DNA of 64,000 nucleotides from Cupriavidus pauculus. GTDB taxonomy: Bacteria > Pseudomonadota > Gammaproteobacteria > Burkholderiales > Burkholderiaceae. The position numbers were made by a program, and so were the translations under genes. The stretch covers positions 1-64,000 of the forward strand of contig NZ_CP033969.1 in NCBI RefSeq assembly GCF_003854935.1. Reading direction: 5' to 3'. The notes under the pieces are model-generated. The model was not told the origin of the DNA. It searched no databases and saw nothing but the letters and a program-made list of their open reading frames with translations. Below are positions 1 to 9,853 of the stretch, in pieces (position 1 is the first letter of the stretch; every line of letters starts with the position of its first letter).

Positions 1-315
1 CAGCGCGTTGATGTCCGGTTCGTGCGGCTGCGGCGTCATCGGGTCGCGCAGGAATATCACGGCCGTGATCTCGCCCACGGCCAGTTGCGCGCCGATCTGC
101 AGGTCGCCGCCCCACGGACCGGACAGCATCCGCGTCACATCGAGCCCGGTCTCGGCGGCAATCCGGCCACCCGTGGTGCCGGTGGCCACCAGGTCGCACC
201 GCGCCAGGAAGTCGCGGTGCCGGCCGGCAAAGGCGACGATGTCGTCCTTCTTGTGGTCGTGCGCGATCAGCGCGATCCGTGGCCGCCGCGCCGCCTTGGC
301 TTCCGGCTTTGCCAT
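1..315 (-). CDS. mgsA: Methylglyoxal synthase, C-terminus cut by the window edge
   Basis: Converts dihydroxyacetone phosphate to methylglyoxal and phosphate, a bypass of lower glycolysis in the cytoplasm. The visible 105 codons hold the start and most of the MGS-like domain: an early [11 protein letters not shown] strand-loop, TGTTGG in the phosphate-binding region, [11 protein letters not shown] and [10 protein letters not shown], which carry the catalytic aspartates and histidine of the family. The ATG shares its A with the TGA of the upstream SDR gene, so the two are translationally coupled. The gene runs off the left end, so about the last third is not seen. The identity is firm; the physiological role in this operon is inferred. 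Confidence 0.93.
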   Translation of the reverse strand, partial: MAKPEAKAARRPRIALIAHDHKKDDIVAFAGRHRDFLARCDLVATGTTGGRIAAETGLDVTRMLSGPWGGDLQIGAQLAVGEITAVIFLRDPMTPQPHEPDINAL

Positions 316-1103
316 CAGAACGTCCCCGGATAGGCGCCGCCGTCCAGCAGCACGTTCTGGCCCGTCATGTACGCGGCCTGCTTGCTGCACAGGAACGCGC
401 AGGTGGCGCCAAACTCGGCCGGCTCGCCGAAGCGGCGCGACGGGTTGGCGGCGGCGCGGCGCTTGGCCATTTCCTCGATGCTGATGCCGGCCTTCTGCGC
501 GCCGCCTTCCATCGTCTTCTTCAGGCGGTCGGTGTCGAACGGCCCCGGCAGCAGGTTGTTCACGGTCACACCATGCTGCGCCACCTCGCGCGCCAGGCCG
601 GCCACGAAGCCGGTCAGGCCCGAGCGGGCGCCGTTGGACAGGCCCAGCACGTCGATCGGCGCCTTCACGGCCCCGCTGGTGATGTTGACGATGCGGCCCC
701 AGCGGCGCGCGATCATGCCGTCGATGGTCGACTTGATCAGCTCGATCGGGGTCAGCATGTTGGCATCCAGCGCGGCGATCCACTCGTCGCGGCCCCAATC
801 GCGGAAGTTGCCCGGCGGCGGGCCGCCCGCGTTGTTCACCAGGATGTCCAGGTCGCCCAGCTTGGCCACGGCGTCCAGCGCCAGCTTGCGGCCTTCAGGC
901 GTGGTGATGTCGGTGGCCACGGCGATCACGCGGCGCCCGTGACGCGCACGCAGGTCGGCGGCGGCCTTTTCCAGCGCCTCGGCGCCCCGCGCCACGATCA
1001 CCACGTCCACGCCCTCGGCTGCCAGCGCGTCCGCACACGCCAGACCCAAACCCTTGCTGGCGCCACACACCAGCGCATGCTTGCCGCGCAGTCCAAAATC
1101 CAT
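315..1103 (-). CDS. Atypical short-chain dehydrogenase/reductase lacking the YxxxK pair
   Basis: A 262-residue Rossmann-fold protein of the SDR superfamily. The cofactor motif reads [10 protein letters not shown] (residues 13-22) instead of TGxxxGxG, and NNAGG is at 90-94. The catalytic Ser is present (S143 in NITSGA), but where Tyr and Lys should lie, 13 and 17 residues on, the sequence has S156 and R160. This fits the SDR subgroup known to miss the standard tetrad. It may use another mechanism or bind rather than reduce a substrate. It lies 39 bases after the EamA transporter gene and overlaps mgsA by one base, so the three are probably co-transcribed. Substrate unknown. Confidence 0.88.
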   Translation of the reverse strand: MDFGLRGKHALVCGASKGLGLACADALAAEGVDVVIVARGAEALEKAAADLRARHGRRVIAVATDITTPEGRKLALDAVAKLGDLDILVNNAGGPPPGNFRDWGRDEWIAALDANMLTPIELIKSTIDGMIARRWGRIVNITSGAVKAPIDVLGLSNGARSGLTGFVAGLAREVAQHGVTVNNLLPGPFDTDRLKKTMEGGAQKAGISIEEMAKRRAAANPSRRFGEPAEFGATCAFLCSKQAAYMTGQNVLLDGGAYPGTF

Positions 1104-1142
1104 GGTCTCTCCCTCCTTGGTTGATCCGGTTCGAATCGGTTA

Positions 1143-2072
1143 TCAGCGCTTGCGGCCCGACAGCAGGTACATGCCGCCCAGCACCAGTGCGCTGCCGGCC
1201 AGCTGCACGCCGCTCACGGGTTCGCCGAGCAGCCAGTACGCCAGCGCCAGCGTGGACACCGGGCCGATCATGCCGGCCTGCGATGCCATCGGCGCGCCAA
1301 TGCGTGCCACGGCCACCATCGTCAGCGACACCGGCAGCACCGTGCACAGCACCGCGTTGACCACCGACAGCCACAGCACCGGCGCCGGCTGCTGCACGAT
1401 CCCGCCCAGCGGCCGGCCCAGCACGACGTACTGGATCACGCAGCACAGCGTCGACACGCACATCGCATACGCCACCAGCCGCAGCGACCCCACGCGCTTG
1501 ACCAGCTCGCCGCTCAGAATCAGGTACACACCATACGACAACGCGCTACCCAGCACCAGCGCGCCGCCCAGCCACACCTGGGCGCCGCTGACGTCCAGGT
1601 CGTGCGCGAACACCAGCACGATGCCGGCATAGGCCAGCGCCAGCGACATCCACTGGCGGGCATGGATCTGCCGGCGGAACCCCAGCGCGGTGAACAGCAG
1701 CACGAACGACGGCGTGAGGAACAGGATCAGCCGCTCCAGCCCGGCCGTGATGTATTGCAGGCCCAGGAAATCGAGAAAGCTCGACAGGTAATAGCCGATG
1801 AAGCCCAGGAACACCACCCGGGCGCGGTCGCCCCAGGACAGCGCCGGCAGCTTGCGGGCCTGCCACCAGCCGATGGCCATGAACAGCGGCACCGCGAACA
1901 GCATGCGCAGCGTGATGACCATCACGGCGTCCACGTTGTAGCGGTACATCAGCTTGGCGACGATGGCCTTGGCGGAAAACAGCACGGCGCCGATGGCGGC
2001 GGTGGCCAGCCCGACGCGCTGCGCGGCGGACACTTCGGCGGACGGGGACAGGGACTTCTGGGAGGCGGACAC
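1143..2072 (-). CDS. EamA/DMT-family transporter
   Basis: Inner-membrane carrier of the drug/metabolite transporter superfamily, with about ten hydrophobic segments in two EamA repeats and a short basic C-terminus (LLSGRKR). I chose the GTG at 2072 (309 residues): the frame stays open upstream, but that part is a Pro/Arg/Ala-rich stretch unlike any membrane protein, and 309 is a normal length for the family. A GTC-Pro pair just before makes the exact start uncertain. It is the first gene of the leftward unit with the SDR and mgsA genes. Substrate cannot be told from sequence; amino acids or other small metabolites are typical for the family. Confidence 0.85.
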   Translation of the reverse strand: MSASQKSLSPSAEVSAAQRVGLATAAIGAVLFSAKAIVAKLMYRYNVDAVMVITLRMLFAVPLFMAIGWWQARKLPALSWGDRARVVFLGFIGYYLSSFLDFLGLQYITAGLERLILFLTPSFVLLFTALGFRRQIHARQWMSLALAYAGIVLVFAHDLDVSGAQVWLGGALVLGSALSYGVYLILSGELVKRVGSLRLVAYAMCVSTLCCVIQYVVLGRPLGGIVQQPAPVLWLSVVNAVLCTVLPVSLTMVAVARIGAPMASQAGMIGPVSTLALAYWLLGEPVSGVQLAGSALVLGGMYLLSGRKR

Positions 2073-2233
2073 GGGGACGCTGGAATGGGGCGGCGGCCGG
2101 CGTGGCCGGCGCGCGCAACCCGGCGATTGTATGCCAAAAGGCGCCGGCGTTCCCGGCCCGGCGGCGTTGCCTGCTTTCCCGGCCCGGGCGGGCCGCGCAG
2201 GGCTGGCGGGGGCGCGCGGCCGCGCGCATCCTT

Positions 2234-2239
2234 TACAAT
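2234..2239 (+). promoter_or_regulatory. Possible -10 box of upp
   Basis: TACAAT about 70 bases before the upp start codon in the gap between the divergent EamA and upp genes. It is the only TATAAT-like hexamer in a very GC-rich stretch. I see no convincing -35 partner. Confidence 0.35.
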
Positions 2240-2311
2240 CGCGCTGCATCGGGCCCGTCCGCCGCCGTTCCGCCTGGCGGCCGGGCCCTCACCGTATTCG
2301 CCGAGCCCGCC

Positions 2312-2962
2312 ATGAAACAGGATTCCCGCTTTCCCAACCTCTTTATCCTCGATCACCCGCTGATCCAGCACAAGCTTTCGCATATGCGCGACAAGGAAAC
2401 GTCCACGCGCACGTTCCGCGAGCTGCTGCGCGAGATCACGCTGCTGATGGGCTACGAGATCACCCGCAACCTGCCGCTGACCACGCGCCGCATCGACACC
2501 CCGCTGGTGGCGCTGGACGCGCCGGTCATCGCCGGCAAGAAGCTGACCATCGTGCCGGTGCTGCGCGCCGGCGTGGGCATGAGCGACGGCCTGGTGGAGC
2601 TGATTCCGTCGGCCCGCATCGGCCATATCGGCGTGTACCGCGACGAGCAGCACCGTCCGGTGGAATACCTGGTGCGCCTGCCGGACCTGGAAGACCGCTC
2701 GTTCATCCTGTGCGACCCGATGGTGGCCACCGGCTACTCGGCCGCCCATGCGGTGGACGTGCTCAAGCGCCGCGGCGTGCCCGACGAAGCCATCACCTTC
2801 GTGGCGCTGGTGGCCGCGCCCGAGGGCGTCGAGGTCTTCCAGAAGGCGCATCCGGGCGTGAAGCTGTTCGTGGCGTCGCTGGACAGCCATCTGGACGAGC
2901 ACGCCTACATCGTGCCGGGCCTGGGCGACGCGGGCGACCGCCTGTTCGGCACGAAGAACTGA
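2312..2962 (+). CDS. upp: Uracil phosphoribosyltransferase
   Basis: Salvage enzyme that joins uracil to PRPP to give UMP and pyrophosphate in the cytoplasm. The 216-residue product is of normal length. It has the type-I PRTase PRPP loop ([11 protein letters not shown], about residues 132-142), the N-terminal [13 protein letters not shown] stretch typical of Upp, and the uracil-binding C-terminal region ending [17 protein letters not shown]. The ATG at 2312 begins the conserved part; the open frame before it is out of keeping with the family. It is followed after 110 bases by the DUF3149 gene on the same strand. Note that the window also supplies PRPP through phnN and has an NCS2 base permease elsewhere. 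Confidence 0.97.
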   Translation: MKQDSRFPNLFILDHPLIQHKLSHMRDKETSTRTFRELLREITLLMGYEITRNLPLTTRRIDTPLVALDAPVIAGKKLTIVPVLRAGVGMSDGLVELIPSARIGHIGVYRDEQHRPVEYLVRLPDLEDRSFILCDPMVATGYSAAHAVDVLKRRGVPDEAITFVALVAAPEGVEVFQKAHPGVKLFVASLDSHLDEHAYIVPGLGDAGDRLFGTKN

Positions 2963-3072
2963 TCCGGCGTCGGACGGGCCCGGGCGCTTGATGCGCCTCA
3001 AAGTCTGTGCGGGTCGACTCTCTCACACTGGAAACAGCCGTTCGCGGCCTTTCAAGAGAAGGAGTCACCCAC

Positions 3073-3225
3073 ATGGAAGCCCTGAAAATCCTGATGACCA
3101 CTTCGACCGGGCTGGCCAGCCTGGCCGTCATCGCCTTCATCATCGGCATGGCCGCGTTCTTTGCCTGCCTGTTCGCCCGCAAGGCCCGCGAGGACGCCGA
3201 AGCGGCCCGGCGCGGATCGGACTAG
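3073..3225 (+). CDS. DUF3149-type single-pass membrane protein
   Basis: A 50-residue protein beginning MEALKILMTTSTGLASLAV, with one transmembrane helix (about residues 13-36) and a charged, Arg/Glu-rich cytoplasmic tail. The layout matches the DUF3149 family of small beta-proteobacterial membrane proteins, whose role is unknown. The start is fixed by a strong AAGGAG ribosome site at about 3058-3063. A perfect terminator hairpin follows at once. It may be an independent gene or be carried on the upp transcript. Confidence 0.8.
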   Translation: MEALKILMTTSTGLASLAVIAFIIGMAAFFACLFARKAREDAEAARRGSD

Positions 3226-3243
3226 CGCCGGCACTGGCCCGGA

Positions 3244-3288
3244 AGAAAGAAAGCGCCCGCGCAGGTTTTGCGCGGGCGCTTTCTTTCT
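3244..3288. terminator. Perfect bidirectional intrinsic terminator
   Basis: Two 20-base arms (3244-3263 and 3269-3288) pair without mismatch around a 5-base loop. The AGAAAGAAAG end of one arm gives a U-rich tract on either strand. It separates the rightward DUF3149 gene from the leftward DUF853 gene and can serve both. Confidence 0.9.
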
Positions 3289-3310
3289 GGATGATGACCG
3301 GCAGTCGCCG

Positions 3311-4837
3311 CTACTTGCGCTTGCCGCCGCCAAGCAGGCTGCCCAGCACGCCGCGGATCAGTTCCCGGCCCACCTGCGAGCCCACCGTGCGCGCGGCCGA
3401 CTTGGCCACCGATTCCAGGATCGAATCGCCGCGGCCGGTCTTGCCGGTGCCGCGCGTCAGCGATCCCCAGACTTCTCCCACCCAGCCGCCGCCTTCGTCG
3501 GCTTGGCCCGCCTCGGCCGGTTTCGGCGCCCTGGCGTCCACCGGCGCGCCCTTGGCAGCCGCGCCGGCGTCGGCGCGCAGCTTCTCGTAGGCCGACTCGC
3601 GGTCGATCGTCTTCTCGTAGGTGCCGGCCACCAGGGACCCCTCAATCAGCGCGCGGCGCTCGTCGTCGGTGGCCGGGCCGATGCGGCTGCCCGGCGCCAG
3701 CACCCAGGCCCGCTCGGTCACGCCGGGCGTGCCCTTGGCGTCGAGGCACGACACCAGCGCCTCGCCCACGCCAAGTTCGCCGATGGCCTTTTCCAGATCG
3801 AGCCCGGGATTGGCCCGCATCGTCGTGGCCGCCACCTTGACCGCCTTCTGGTCGCGCGGCGTGAAGGCGCGCAGCGCGTGCTGCACGCGGTTGCCAAGCT
3901 GGCCGAGCACCGTGTCCGGGATATCGACCGGGTTCTGCGTGACAAAGTACACGCCCACGCCCTTCGAGCGAACCAGCCGCACCACCTGCTCGATCTTGTC
4001 CAGCAGCGCCTTGGGGGCGTCGTTGAACAGCAGGTGGGCCTCGTCGAAGAAGAACACGAGCTTGGGCTTGTCCAGGTCGCCCGCCTCGGGCAGCTTTTCG
4101 AACAGCTCGGACAGCATCCACAGCAGGAACGTGGCATACAGGCGCGGCGCGTTCATCAGCTTGTCGGCCGCCAGGATGTTGATCACGCCCTGGCCTTTCT
4201 CGGTCTGGATGAAGTCCTCCAGGTTCAGCATCGGCTCGCCGAAGAACCGGTCGGCGCCCTGCGATTCCAGCGCCACCAGCCCGCGCTGGATGGCCCCGAC
4301 CGAGGCCGACGAGATATTGCCGTACTCGGTGGTGAACTGGCTGGCGTTCTCGCCCACGTACTGGAGCATCGCCCGCAGGTCCTTGGCGTCCAGCAGCAGC
4401 AGGCCGTTGGCGTCGGCAATCCGGAACACCAGGTTCAGCACGCCCTGCTGGGTGTCGTTCAGCTCCAGCATGCGCGCCAGCAGCAGCGGCCCCATGTGCG
4501 ACACCGTGGCGCGCACCGGATGGCCCTTTTCGCCGAAGACGTCCCACAGCGTGGTCGGGCAGGCGCCCCACACCGGCTCGGGCAGGCCGTGTTCCGCCAG
4601 GCGGGCCTTGAGCTTGTCCGATACCTGGCCCGGCTGGGAAATGCCGGTCAGATCACCTTTGACGTCTGCCATGAACACCGGCACCCCCAGCCGCGAGAAC
4701 CCCTGGGCCAGCGTCTGCAGCGTGACGGTCTTGCCGGTGCCCGTGGCGCCCGTGATCAGGCCGTGGCGGTTGCCCATCTCGGGCAGCAGCACCAGTTCGC
4801 GGTCGGCATTCTTGGCGATGAGGATGGGGTCGGCCAT
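3311..4837 (-). CDS. DUF853 HerA/FtsK-like ATPase
   Basis: A 508-residue P-loop ATPase of the DUF853 (YjgR-like) branch of the HerA-FtsK clade. The Walker A is GATGTGKT (about residues 29-36), the Walker B with helicase-type acid is [10 protein letters not shown], and VTQNPVDIP is the sensor strand. The tail is rich in Gly/Ala and ends with a small hydrophobic segment (SLLGGGKRK). I chose the ATG giving [10 protein letters not shown], since the 29 codons upstream are Arg/Pro-rich and non-conserved in look. It stands alone, convergent with DUF3149 and divergent from yebC. Family function is not established; relatives translocate DNA or remodel nucleoprotein, but this is inference. Confidence 0.9.
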   Translation of the reverse strand: MADPILIAKNADRELVLLPEMGNRHGLITGATGTGKTVTLQTLAQGFSRLGVPVFMADVKGDLTGISQPGQVSDKLKARLAEHGLPEPVWGACPTTLWDVFGEKGHPVRATVSHMGPLLLARMLELNDTQQGVLNLVFRIADANGLLLLDAKDLRAMLQYVGENASQFTTEYGNISSASVGAIQRGLVALESQGADRFFGEPMLNLEDFIQTEKGQGVINILAADKLMNAPRLYATFLLWMLSELFEKLPEAGDLDKPKLVFFFDEAHLLFNDAPKALLDKIEQVVRLVRSKGVGVYFVTQNPVDIPDTVLGQLGNRVQHALRAFTPRDQKAVKVAATTMRANPGLDLEKAIGELGVGEALVSCLDAKGTPGVTERAWVLAPGSRIGPATDDERRALIEGSLVAGTYEKTIDRESAYEKLRADAGAAAKGAPVDARAPKPAEAGQADEGGGWVGEVWGSLTRGTGKTGRGDSILESVAKSAARTVGSQVGRELIRGVLGSLLGGGKRK

Positions 4838-5101
4838 GGCGGTCTCGTCGGTCGGCGTGGATGGGCGGGATCCGGGCAGGATCGGAATCGGGAAACACCG
4901 GCGCCGGCATGGCGGGCAGCGCACGCATGGCGCTGCGGTTCGACAGGGGCGCGTGATAAAATCCTGCGCTGATTATAGCCAGCAGATTGGCACATCAATC
5001 ACATGGCGTGGCCGCCGAACCCGCAGGATTCCGGCTCCCGCCGGCGCAATGCCGCCGGGCTTGCCACGCCGCACGATACGTATTCCGCTTCGGAGAGAAT
5101 C

Positions 5102-5827
5102 ATGGCCGGTCATTCCAAATGGGCCAACATCAAACACAAGAAAGCCGCCGCGGACGCCAAGCGCGGCAAGATCTGGACCCGCCTGATCAAGGAAATCACC
5201 GTCGCGGCCAAGCTGGGCGGCGGTGACATCGACTCGAACCCGCGCCTGCGCCTGGCCATGGAAAAGGCCATGGACGCGAACATGCCCAAGGACAACATCC
5301 AGCGCGCGATCCAGCGCGGCGTGGGTGGCCTGGAAGGCGCGAACTACGAGGAAATCCGCTACGAGGGCTACGGCCTGGCCGGCGCGGCGATCATCGTCGA
5401 CTGCCTGACCGACAACCGCACGCGCACCGTGGCCGAGGTGCGCCACGCGTTCTCCAAGCACGGCGGCAACATGGGCACCGAAGGCTCCGTGGCGTTCATG
5501 TTCACGCACTGCGGCCAGTTCCTGTTCGCGCCGGAAACGCCCGAGGACAAGCTGATGGACGCCGCGCTGGAAGCCGGCGCCGACGACGTGGTGACCAACG
5601 ACGACGGCTCGATCGAGGTCACCTGCCCGCCCAACGACTTTGGCGCGGTCAAGGCCGCGCTGGAAGCGGCCGGCTTCAAGGCCGAGGTGGCCGACGTGGT
5701 GATGAAGCCGCAGAACGACGTCAGCTTCACCGGCGACGACGCGGTCAAGATGCAGAAGCTGCTGGACGCGCTGGAAAACCTGGACGACGTACAGGAAGTC
5801 TTCACCAACGCGGTGATCGAGGATTAA
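5102..5827 (+). CDS. yebC: YebC/PmpR-family translation or transcription factor
   Basis: A 241-residue protein with the classic start [18 protein letters not shown] and the KENIQRAI-like stretch ([13 protein letters not shown]), ending in a domain with EVADVVMKP. Family members were described as DNA-binding regulators, and more recent work ties YebC to ribosome rescue at proline stretches; I cannot tell which applies here. The gene has a good GGAGAG site directly before the ATG and an intrinsic terminator after it. A GATAAAAT box at about 4955-4962 may be its -10. Confidence 0.94.
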   Translation: MAGHSKWANIKHKKAAADAKRGKIWTRLIKEITVAAKLGGGDIDSNPRLRLAMEKAMDANMPKDNIQRAIQRGVGGLEGANYEEIRYEGYGLAGAAIIVDCLTDNRTRTVAEVRHAFSKHGGNMGTEGSVAFMFTHCGQFLFAPETPEDKLMDAALEAGADDVVTNDDGSIEVTCPPNDFGAVKAALEAAGFKAEVADVVMKPQNDVSFTGDDAVKMQKLLDALENLDDVQEVFTNAVIED

Positions 5828-5847
5828 CCTCCGCCGCGCCCCCCACG

Positions 5848-5882
5848 GCGGCAGCCAGGCCCTACGTCGGGCTGCCGCTTTT
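5848..5882 (+). terminator. Intrinsic terminator after yebC
   Basis: Nine-base GC-rich arms (5848-5856 and 5870-5878) with a 13-base loop, followed by TTTT on the plus strand. It separates yebC from purD, which starts 29 bases later. Confidence 0.7.
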
Positions 5883-5911
5883 CGCATGCGTTTCTTTTCT
5901 GGCAGTGGATC

Positions 5912-7180
5912 ATGAAAGTTTTGGTTGTCGGTTCCGGTGGGCGTGAGCACGCACTGGCCTGGAAGTTGGCCCAGTCGCCCAAGGTGCAGGTCGTCTACGT
6001 GGCGCCGGGCAACGGTGGCACGGCGCTCGACAAGCGCCTGCAGAACGTGCCGCTGACCGATCCGGAAGTGCTGGCCGCCTTCGTGGAGCGCGAGGGCGTG
6101 GCCTTCACCGTGGTCGGCCCCGAGGCCCCGCTGGCCGCCGGCATCGTCGACGTGTTCCGGGCGCGCGGCCTGCGCATCTTCGGCCCGACCCGGGCTGCCG
6201 CGCAGCTGGAATCGTCCAAGGACTTCGCCAAGGCGTTCATGCACCGCCACGGCATTCCCACCGCCTACTACCAGACGTTCTCGGACGCCGCCGGCGCCCA
6301 CGCCTACATCGACGCCCAGGGCGCGCCGATCGTGATCAAGGCCGACGGCCTGGCCGCGGGCAAGGGCGTGGTCGTGGCGATGACGCTGGAAGAAGCGCAC
6401 GCCGCCGTGGACATGATGCTGGCCGACAACAAGCTCGGCGATGCCGGCGCCCGCGTGGTGATCGAGGAATTCCTGGAAGGCGAGGAAGCCAGCTTCATCG
6501 TCATGGTCGACGGCAAGAACGTGCTGGCCCTGGCCACGAGCCAGGACCACAAGCGCCTGCTGGACGGCGACGCCGGCCCCAACACGGGCGGCATGGGCGC
6601 CTATTCGCCGGCCCCGGTGGTCACGCCGGCGCTGCACGCCCGCGCGCTGCGCGAGATCATCCTGCCGACCGTGCGCGGCATGGAAAAGGACGGCATCCCG
6701 TTCACGGGCTTCCTCTACGCGGGCCTGATGATCGACAAGGACGGCAACCCGAAGACGCTGGAATTCAACTGCCGCATGGGCGATCCGGAAACGCAGCCGA
6801 TCATGGCGCGCCTGAAGACCGACCTCGTCGACGTGATGGAAGCCGCCGTCGACGGCCGGCTGGACCAGGTGGAGCTGGACTGGGACCGCCGCACCGCGCT
6901 GGGCGTGGTGATGGCCGCCTACGACTACCCCGAGAACCCGCGCCGCGGCGACGTCATCACCGGCATCCCGCCCGAGACCGAGGACGCCGTGACGTTCCAC
7001 GCGGGCACCACGCTGCAGGACGGCACGCTGCTGACGTCCGGCGGCCGCGTGCTGTGCGTGGTGGGCCTGGCCGATACGGTCAAGGCCGCGCAGAAGAACG
7101 CCTATGCGGCCGTGGAGCAGATCCGCTTCGACGGCATGCAGTTCCGCACCGACATCGGCTACCGCGCCATCCGGCGCTAG
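5912..7180 (+). CDS. purD: Phosphoribosylamine-glycine ligase (GAR synthetase)
   Basis: Second committed step of purine synthesis: ATP, glycine and phosphoribosylamine give glycinamide ribonucleotide. The 422-residue product shows the N-terminal MKVLVVGSGGREHALAWKL, the ATP-grasp motif VIKADGLAAGKGVVVA (about 140-155), the TGGMGAYSP loop and the FNCRMGDPETQ metal/ATP site. Length is normal. It lies in the same direction as the hemF run but after a 126-base gap with its own promoter-like TACAAT, so is probably a separate unit. Confidence 0.97.
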   Translation: MKVLVVGSGGREHALAWKLAQSPKVQVVYVAPGNGGTALDKRLQNVPLTDPEVLAAFVEREGVAFTVVGPEAPLAAGIVDVFRARGLRIFGPTRAAAQLESSKDFAKAFMHRHGIPTAYYQTFSDAAGAHAYIDAQGAPIVIKADGLAAGKGVVVAMTLEEAHAAVDMMLADNKLGDAGARVVIEEFLEGEEASFIVMVDGKNVLALATSQDHKRLLDGDAGPNTGGMGAYSPAPVVTPALHARALREIILPTVRGMEKDGIPFTGFLYAGLMIDKDGNPKTLEFNCRMGDPETQPIMARLKTDLVDVMEAAVDGRLDQVELDWDRRTALGVVMAAYDYPENPRRGDVITGIPPETEDAVTFHAGTTLQDGTLLTSGGRVLCVVGLADTVKAAQKNAYAAVEQIRFDGMQFRTDIGYRAIRR

Positions 7181-7232
7181 GCGGCCAAGGGGCCCGGGAT
7201 CGCTCCCCGCGCCGGGGGGCGGGTCCAGCCGC

Positions 7233-7238
7233 TACAAT
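7233..7238 (+). promoter_or_regulatory. Possible -10 box for the hemF operon
   Basis: TACAAT 69 bases before the hemF start, in the only gap of any size between purD and rng. No clear -35 element is visible. Confidence 0.3.
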
Positions 7239-7306
7239 CATGACACCGCGATGACGGCCGGCTCGCCCGGCCGTCTTGCCACCGGCTCCATCCTCACCCG
7301 CCCACC

Positions 7307-8218
7307 ATGATCGATTCCCAGGCAGTCCGCGACTATCTGCTCGGCCTGCAAGACCGCATCACCGACGCCATCGCCGCCATCGACGGCCAGGCGTTCCAGA
7401 CCGATAGCTGGGAGAAACCGCCCACCGAGCGCCTGCGCGGCAACGGCCGGACGCGGATCCTGGAGGACGGCGCGGTGATGGAGCGCGCCGGCGTGGGGTT
7501 CTCGCACGTGCGCGGCGACACGCTGCCGCCGTCGGCCAGCGCCAACCGGCCCGAGCTGGCCGGGCGCAGCTTCGAGGCCATGGGGGTGTCGCTGGTCTTC
7601 CATCCGCGCAACCCGTACGTGCCGACCGTCCACATGAACGTGCGCTGCTTCATCGCCGTGAAGCCGGACGCCGAGCCGGTCTGGTGGTTCGGCGGCGGCA
7701 TGGACCTGACGCCGTACTACGGCCACGCCGATGACTGCGCGCACTTCCACCGCACCTGCCAGACCGCGCTGGCGCCGTTTGGCGACGACCTGTACCCGCG
7801 CTTCAAGCAATGGTGCGACGAGTATTTCTTCCTCAAGCACCGGGGCGAGGCGCGCGGCATCGGCGGCATCTTCTTCGACGACTTCTCGGCGCCGGGCTTC
7901 GACGCCAGCTTTGCGATGATGCAGTCGGTCGGCGACGCGTTCCTGGACGCCTACCTGCCGATCCTGACCGCCCGCAAGGACACCCCCTATGGCCAGCGCG
8001 AGCGCGACTTCCAGGCGTACCGGCGCGGCCGCTACGTCGAGTTCAACCTGGTCTTCGACCGCGGCACGCTGTTCGGCCTGCAGACCGGCGGCCGGGCCGA
8101 ATCGATCCTGATGTCGATGCCGCCGCAGGCCAGCTGGCGCTACGACTGGCAACCCGCACCCGGCACGCCCGAAGCGGCGCTCTACACCGATTTCCTGCCG
8201 GCGCGCGCGTGGGCCTGA
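7307..8218 (+). CDS. hemF: Oxygen-dependent coproporphyrinogen III oxidase
   Basis: Aerobic heme synthesis: oxidative decarboxylation of coproporphyrinogen III to protoporphyrinogen IX using O2. The 303-residue protein has the family hallmarks [20 protein letters not shown] (about 126-137), [19 protein letters not shown] and the C-terminal [13 protein letters not shown]. Length is normal for bacterial HemF. First gene of a tightly packed run: nadD follows after 5 bases. The linkage hemF-nadD is common in Burkholderiaceae. Confidence 0.97.
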   Translation: MIDSQAVRDYLLGLQDRITDAIAAIDGQAFQTDSWEKPPTERLRGNGRTRILEDGAVMERAGVGFSHVRGDTLPPSASANRPELAGRSFEAMGVSLVFHPRNPYVPTVHMNVRCFIAVKPDAEPVWWFGGGMDLTPYYGHADDCAHFHRTCQTALAPFGDDLYPRFKQWCDEYFFLKHRGEARGIGGIFFDDFSAPGFDASFAMMQSVGDAFLDAYLPILTARKDTPYGQRERDFQAYRRGRYVEFNLVFDRGTLFGLQTGGRAESILMSMPPQASWRYDWQPAPGTPEAALYTDFLPARAWA

Positions 8219-8223
8219 GACTG

Positions 8224-8931
8224 ATGACCGACGCGAATCCCGCCCCCGCCCGCCCCGACCGCACGCGCCCCTACCGCCTGGGTATCCTCGGCGGCACCTT
8301 CGACCCCCCGCACCGTGGCCACGCGGCGCTGGCTCAGCTCTGCATCGACCACCTGGACCTCGACGAACTGGTCTGGATCCCGACCGGCCATTCCTGGCAG
8401 AAAGGCGACCGCGTGACGCCGGCCGCCGACCGCTTTGCGATGACCGAACTGGCCGCCGCGTCGCTGGAGCCGGGCCGGGCCAAGGTACGCGTGAGCCGCA
8501 TGGAAGTGGACCGCGACGGCCCCAGCTATACGATCGACACGGTGCGCCAGCTGCGCGCCGAATACGGCCCCGACGCCTCGCTGGCCTGGCTGATGGGCGC
8601 CGACCAGTTGCTGCGCCTGCACACCTGGCACGGCTGGGAGGCGCTGTTCGAGCACGTGCACCTGTGCATCGCCACGCGCCCGGGCTTCCACCTGGACGAA
8701 CTGGAGGGCCCGGTACTGGCCGCGATGCAGCAGCGTCTGGCGGACACGCACCTGATACAATGCACGCCCTCCGGACATATGTGGATCGACCAGACGCTGG
8801 CCGTCGACCTGTCGTCCACCGGCCTGCGCGAGCACCTGGCCGACGGCCTGTTGCCGGACCAGACGGATGACCGACTGCCGGCCGGCGTGGCACACTACAT
8901 TGCGCGTCACGGGTTGTATCAGCACCCCTGA
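8224..8931 (+). CDS. nadD: Nicotinate-nucleotide adenylyltransferase
   Basis: Adenylylates nicotinate mononucleotide to deamido-NAD in NAD synthesis. The 235-residue protein has the nucleotidyltransferase (H/T)xGH-type motif GGTFDPPHRGH (about 22-32), the substrate loop WLMGADQL, and the SSTGLRE motif near the C-terminus. The N-terminus has about a dozen extra residues rich in Pro/Arg before the first strand, so a later start is conceivable. Follows hemF by 5 bases and is followed by rsfS. Confidence 0.95.
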   Translation: MTDANPAPARPDRTRPYRLGILGGTFDPPHRGHAALAQLCIDHLDLDELVWIPTGHSWQKGDRVTPAADRFAMTELAAASLEPGRAKVRVSRMEVDRDGPSYTIDTVRQLRAEYGPDASLAWLMGADQLLRLHTWHGWEALFEHVHLCIATRPGFHLDELEGPVLAAMQQRLADTHLIQCTPSGHMWIDQTLAVDLSSTGLREHLADGLLPDQTDDRLPAGVAHYIARHGLYQHP

Positions 8932-8977
8932 GCCGACGCGCCCCCCCTACCGAATGAAGCTGAACAAGAAAGACACC

Positions 8978-9820
8978 ATGGATATTCGTAAACTGCAGCG
9001 CGCGATCGTCGACGGGCTCGAGGATGTGAAGGCGCAGGACATCAAGGTGTTCGACACCACTCACCTGACCGAGCTGTTCGACCGGGTGGTGATCGCCAGC
9101 GGCAATTCGAACCGCCAGACCAAGGCGCTGGCGGCGTCGGTACGGGACATGGTCAAGGACGCCGGCGGCCATATCGTGGCCGTCGAGGGCCTGGAGACCG
9201 GCGAATGGGTGCTGGTGGACTGCGGCGACGCGGTCGTCCACATCCTGCAGCCGCAGCTCCGCCAGTACTACAACCTTGAGGAAATCTGGGGCGACAAGCC
9301 GGTCCGCGTGAAGCTGGCCGCCGCCAAGGGCCTGGCCAAGGCCAGCGAGCCGCTGGACGACGAGGACGCCGAGCCTGCACCGCGCGCGCGCCGCGCCTCG
9401 AACCTGCGCCCGGCGCTGGCCCGCCTGCCGGAAGGCATGAAGGAGCCGTCGCCGCCGATGGGCCACGAGGATACCGATCCGGACGCGCTGGCCACCATGG
9501 GCGCGCGCGCCCGCAAGACCAGCAGCAGCGGCACCACCCGGACGACGACCGCCCGCAAGACGGCCACCGGCGCCGCCGCCAAGACCCCGGCCCGCAAGTC
9601 GGCCACCGGCACGGGCGCGAAGGCCCCGGCCCGCAAGACCGCCGCTGGCACGACCGCCAAGGCCCCGGCCCGCAAGACCGCCGCGGCCAAGACCCCGGCG
9701 CGCACGGCCGCCGGGACCGGCACCAGGACCGCCGCCAAGCCGGCGACCAAGACCGCCACCAAGACCGCCGCCAAGTCGGCCCCCGCCAAGAAGGCCGCCC
9801 CGCGCAAGCGCTCGGCCTGA
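8978..9820 (+). CDS. rsfS: Ribosome silencing factor with a long H1-like basic tail
   Basis: RsfS (Iojap) binds protein L14 of the 50S subunit and blocks subunit joining when nutrients run short. Residues 1-110 are the domain: MDIRKLQRAIVDGLEDVKAQ, DTTHLTELFD, VEGLETGEWVLVDCGD and VHILQPQLRQYYNLEEIW. Family members are usually 105-150 residues, but this one has 280. The last 105 or so are a Lys/Ala/Thr/Pro/Arg repeat (units like AKAPARKTAA) resembling histone H1 and the AlgP-type tails of proteobacteria. I took the ATG at 8978; an in-frame ATG at 8954 would add MKLNKKDT. Lies between nadD and rlmH, its usual place. Confidence 0.92.
   Translation: MDIRKLQRAIVDGLEDVKAQDIKVFDTTHLTELFDRVVIASGNSNRQTKALAASVRDMVKDAGGHIVAVEGLETGEWVLVDCGDAVVHILQPQLRQYYNLEEIWGDKPVRVKLAAAKGLAKASEPLDDEDAEPAPRARRASNLRPALARLPEGMKEPSPPMGHEDTDPDALATMGARARKTSSSGTTRTTTARKTATGAAAKTPARKSATGTGAKAPARKTAAGTTAKAPARKTAAAKTPARTAAGTGTRTAAKPATKTATKTAAKSAPAKKAAPRKRSA
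9505..9815 (+). repeat. Degenerate in-frame repeat coding the RsfS tail
   Basis: The DNA is made of repeated units around AAG-RCC-CCG-GCC-CGC-AAG, giving AK(T/A)PAR(K/T) blocks separated by ATG, AAGT or GTG-type linkers. Unit spacing varies, so this looks like old slippage duplication now diverged. It is a likely place for length differences between strains. Confidence 0.7.
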
Positions 9821-9853
9821 TCGCCGGGCCGCTGATCGCCGGGCATCCCCGCC

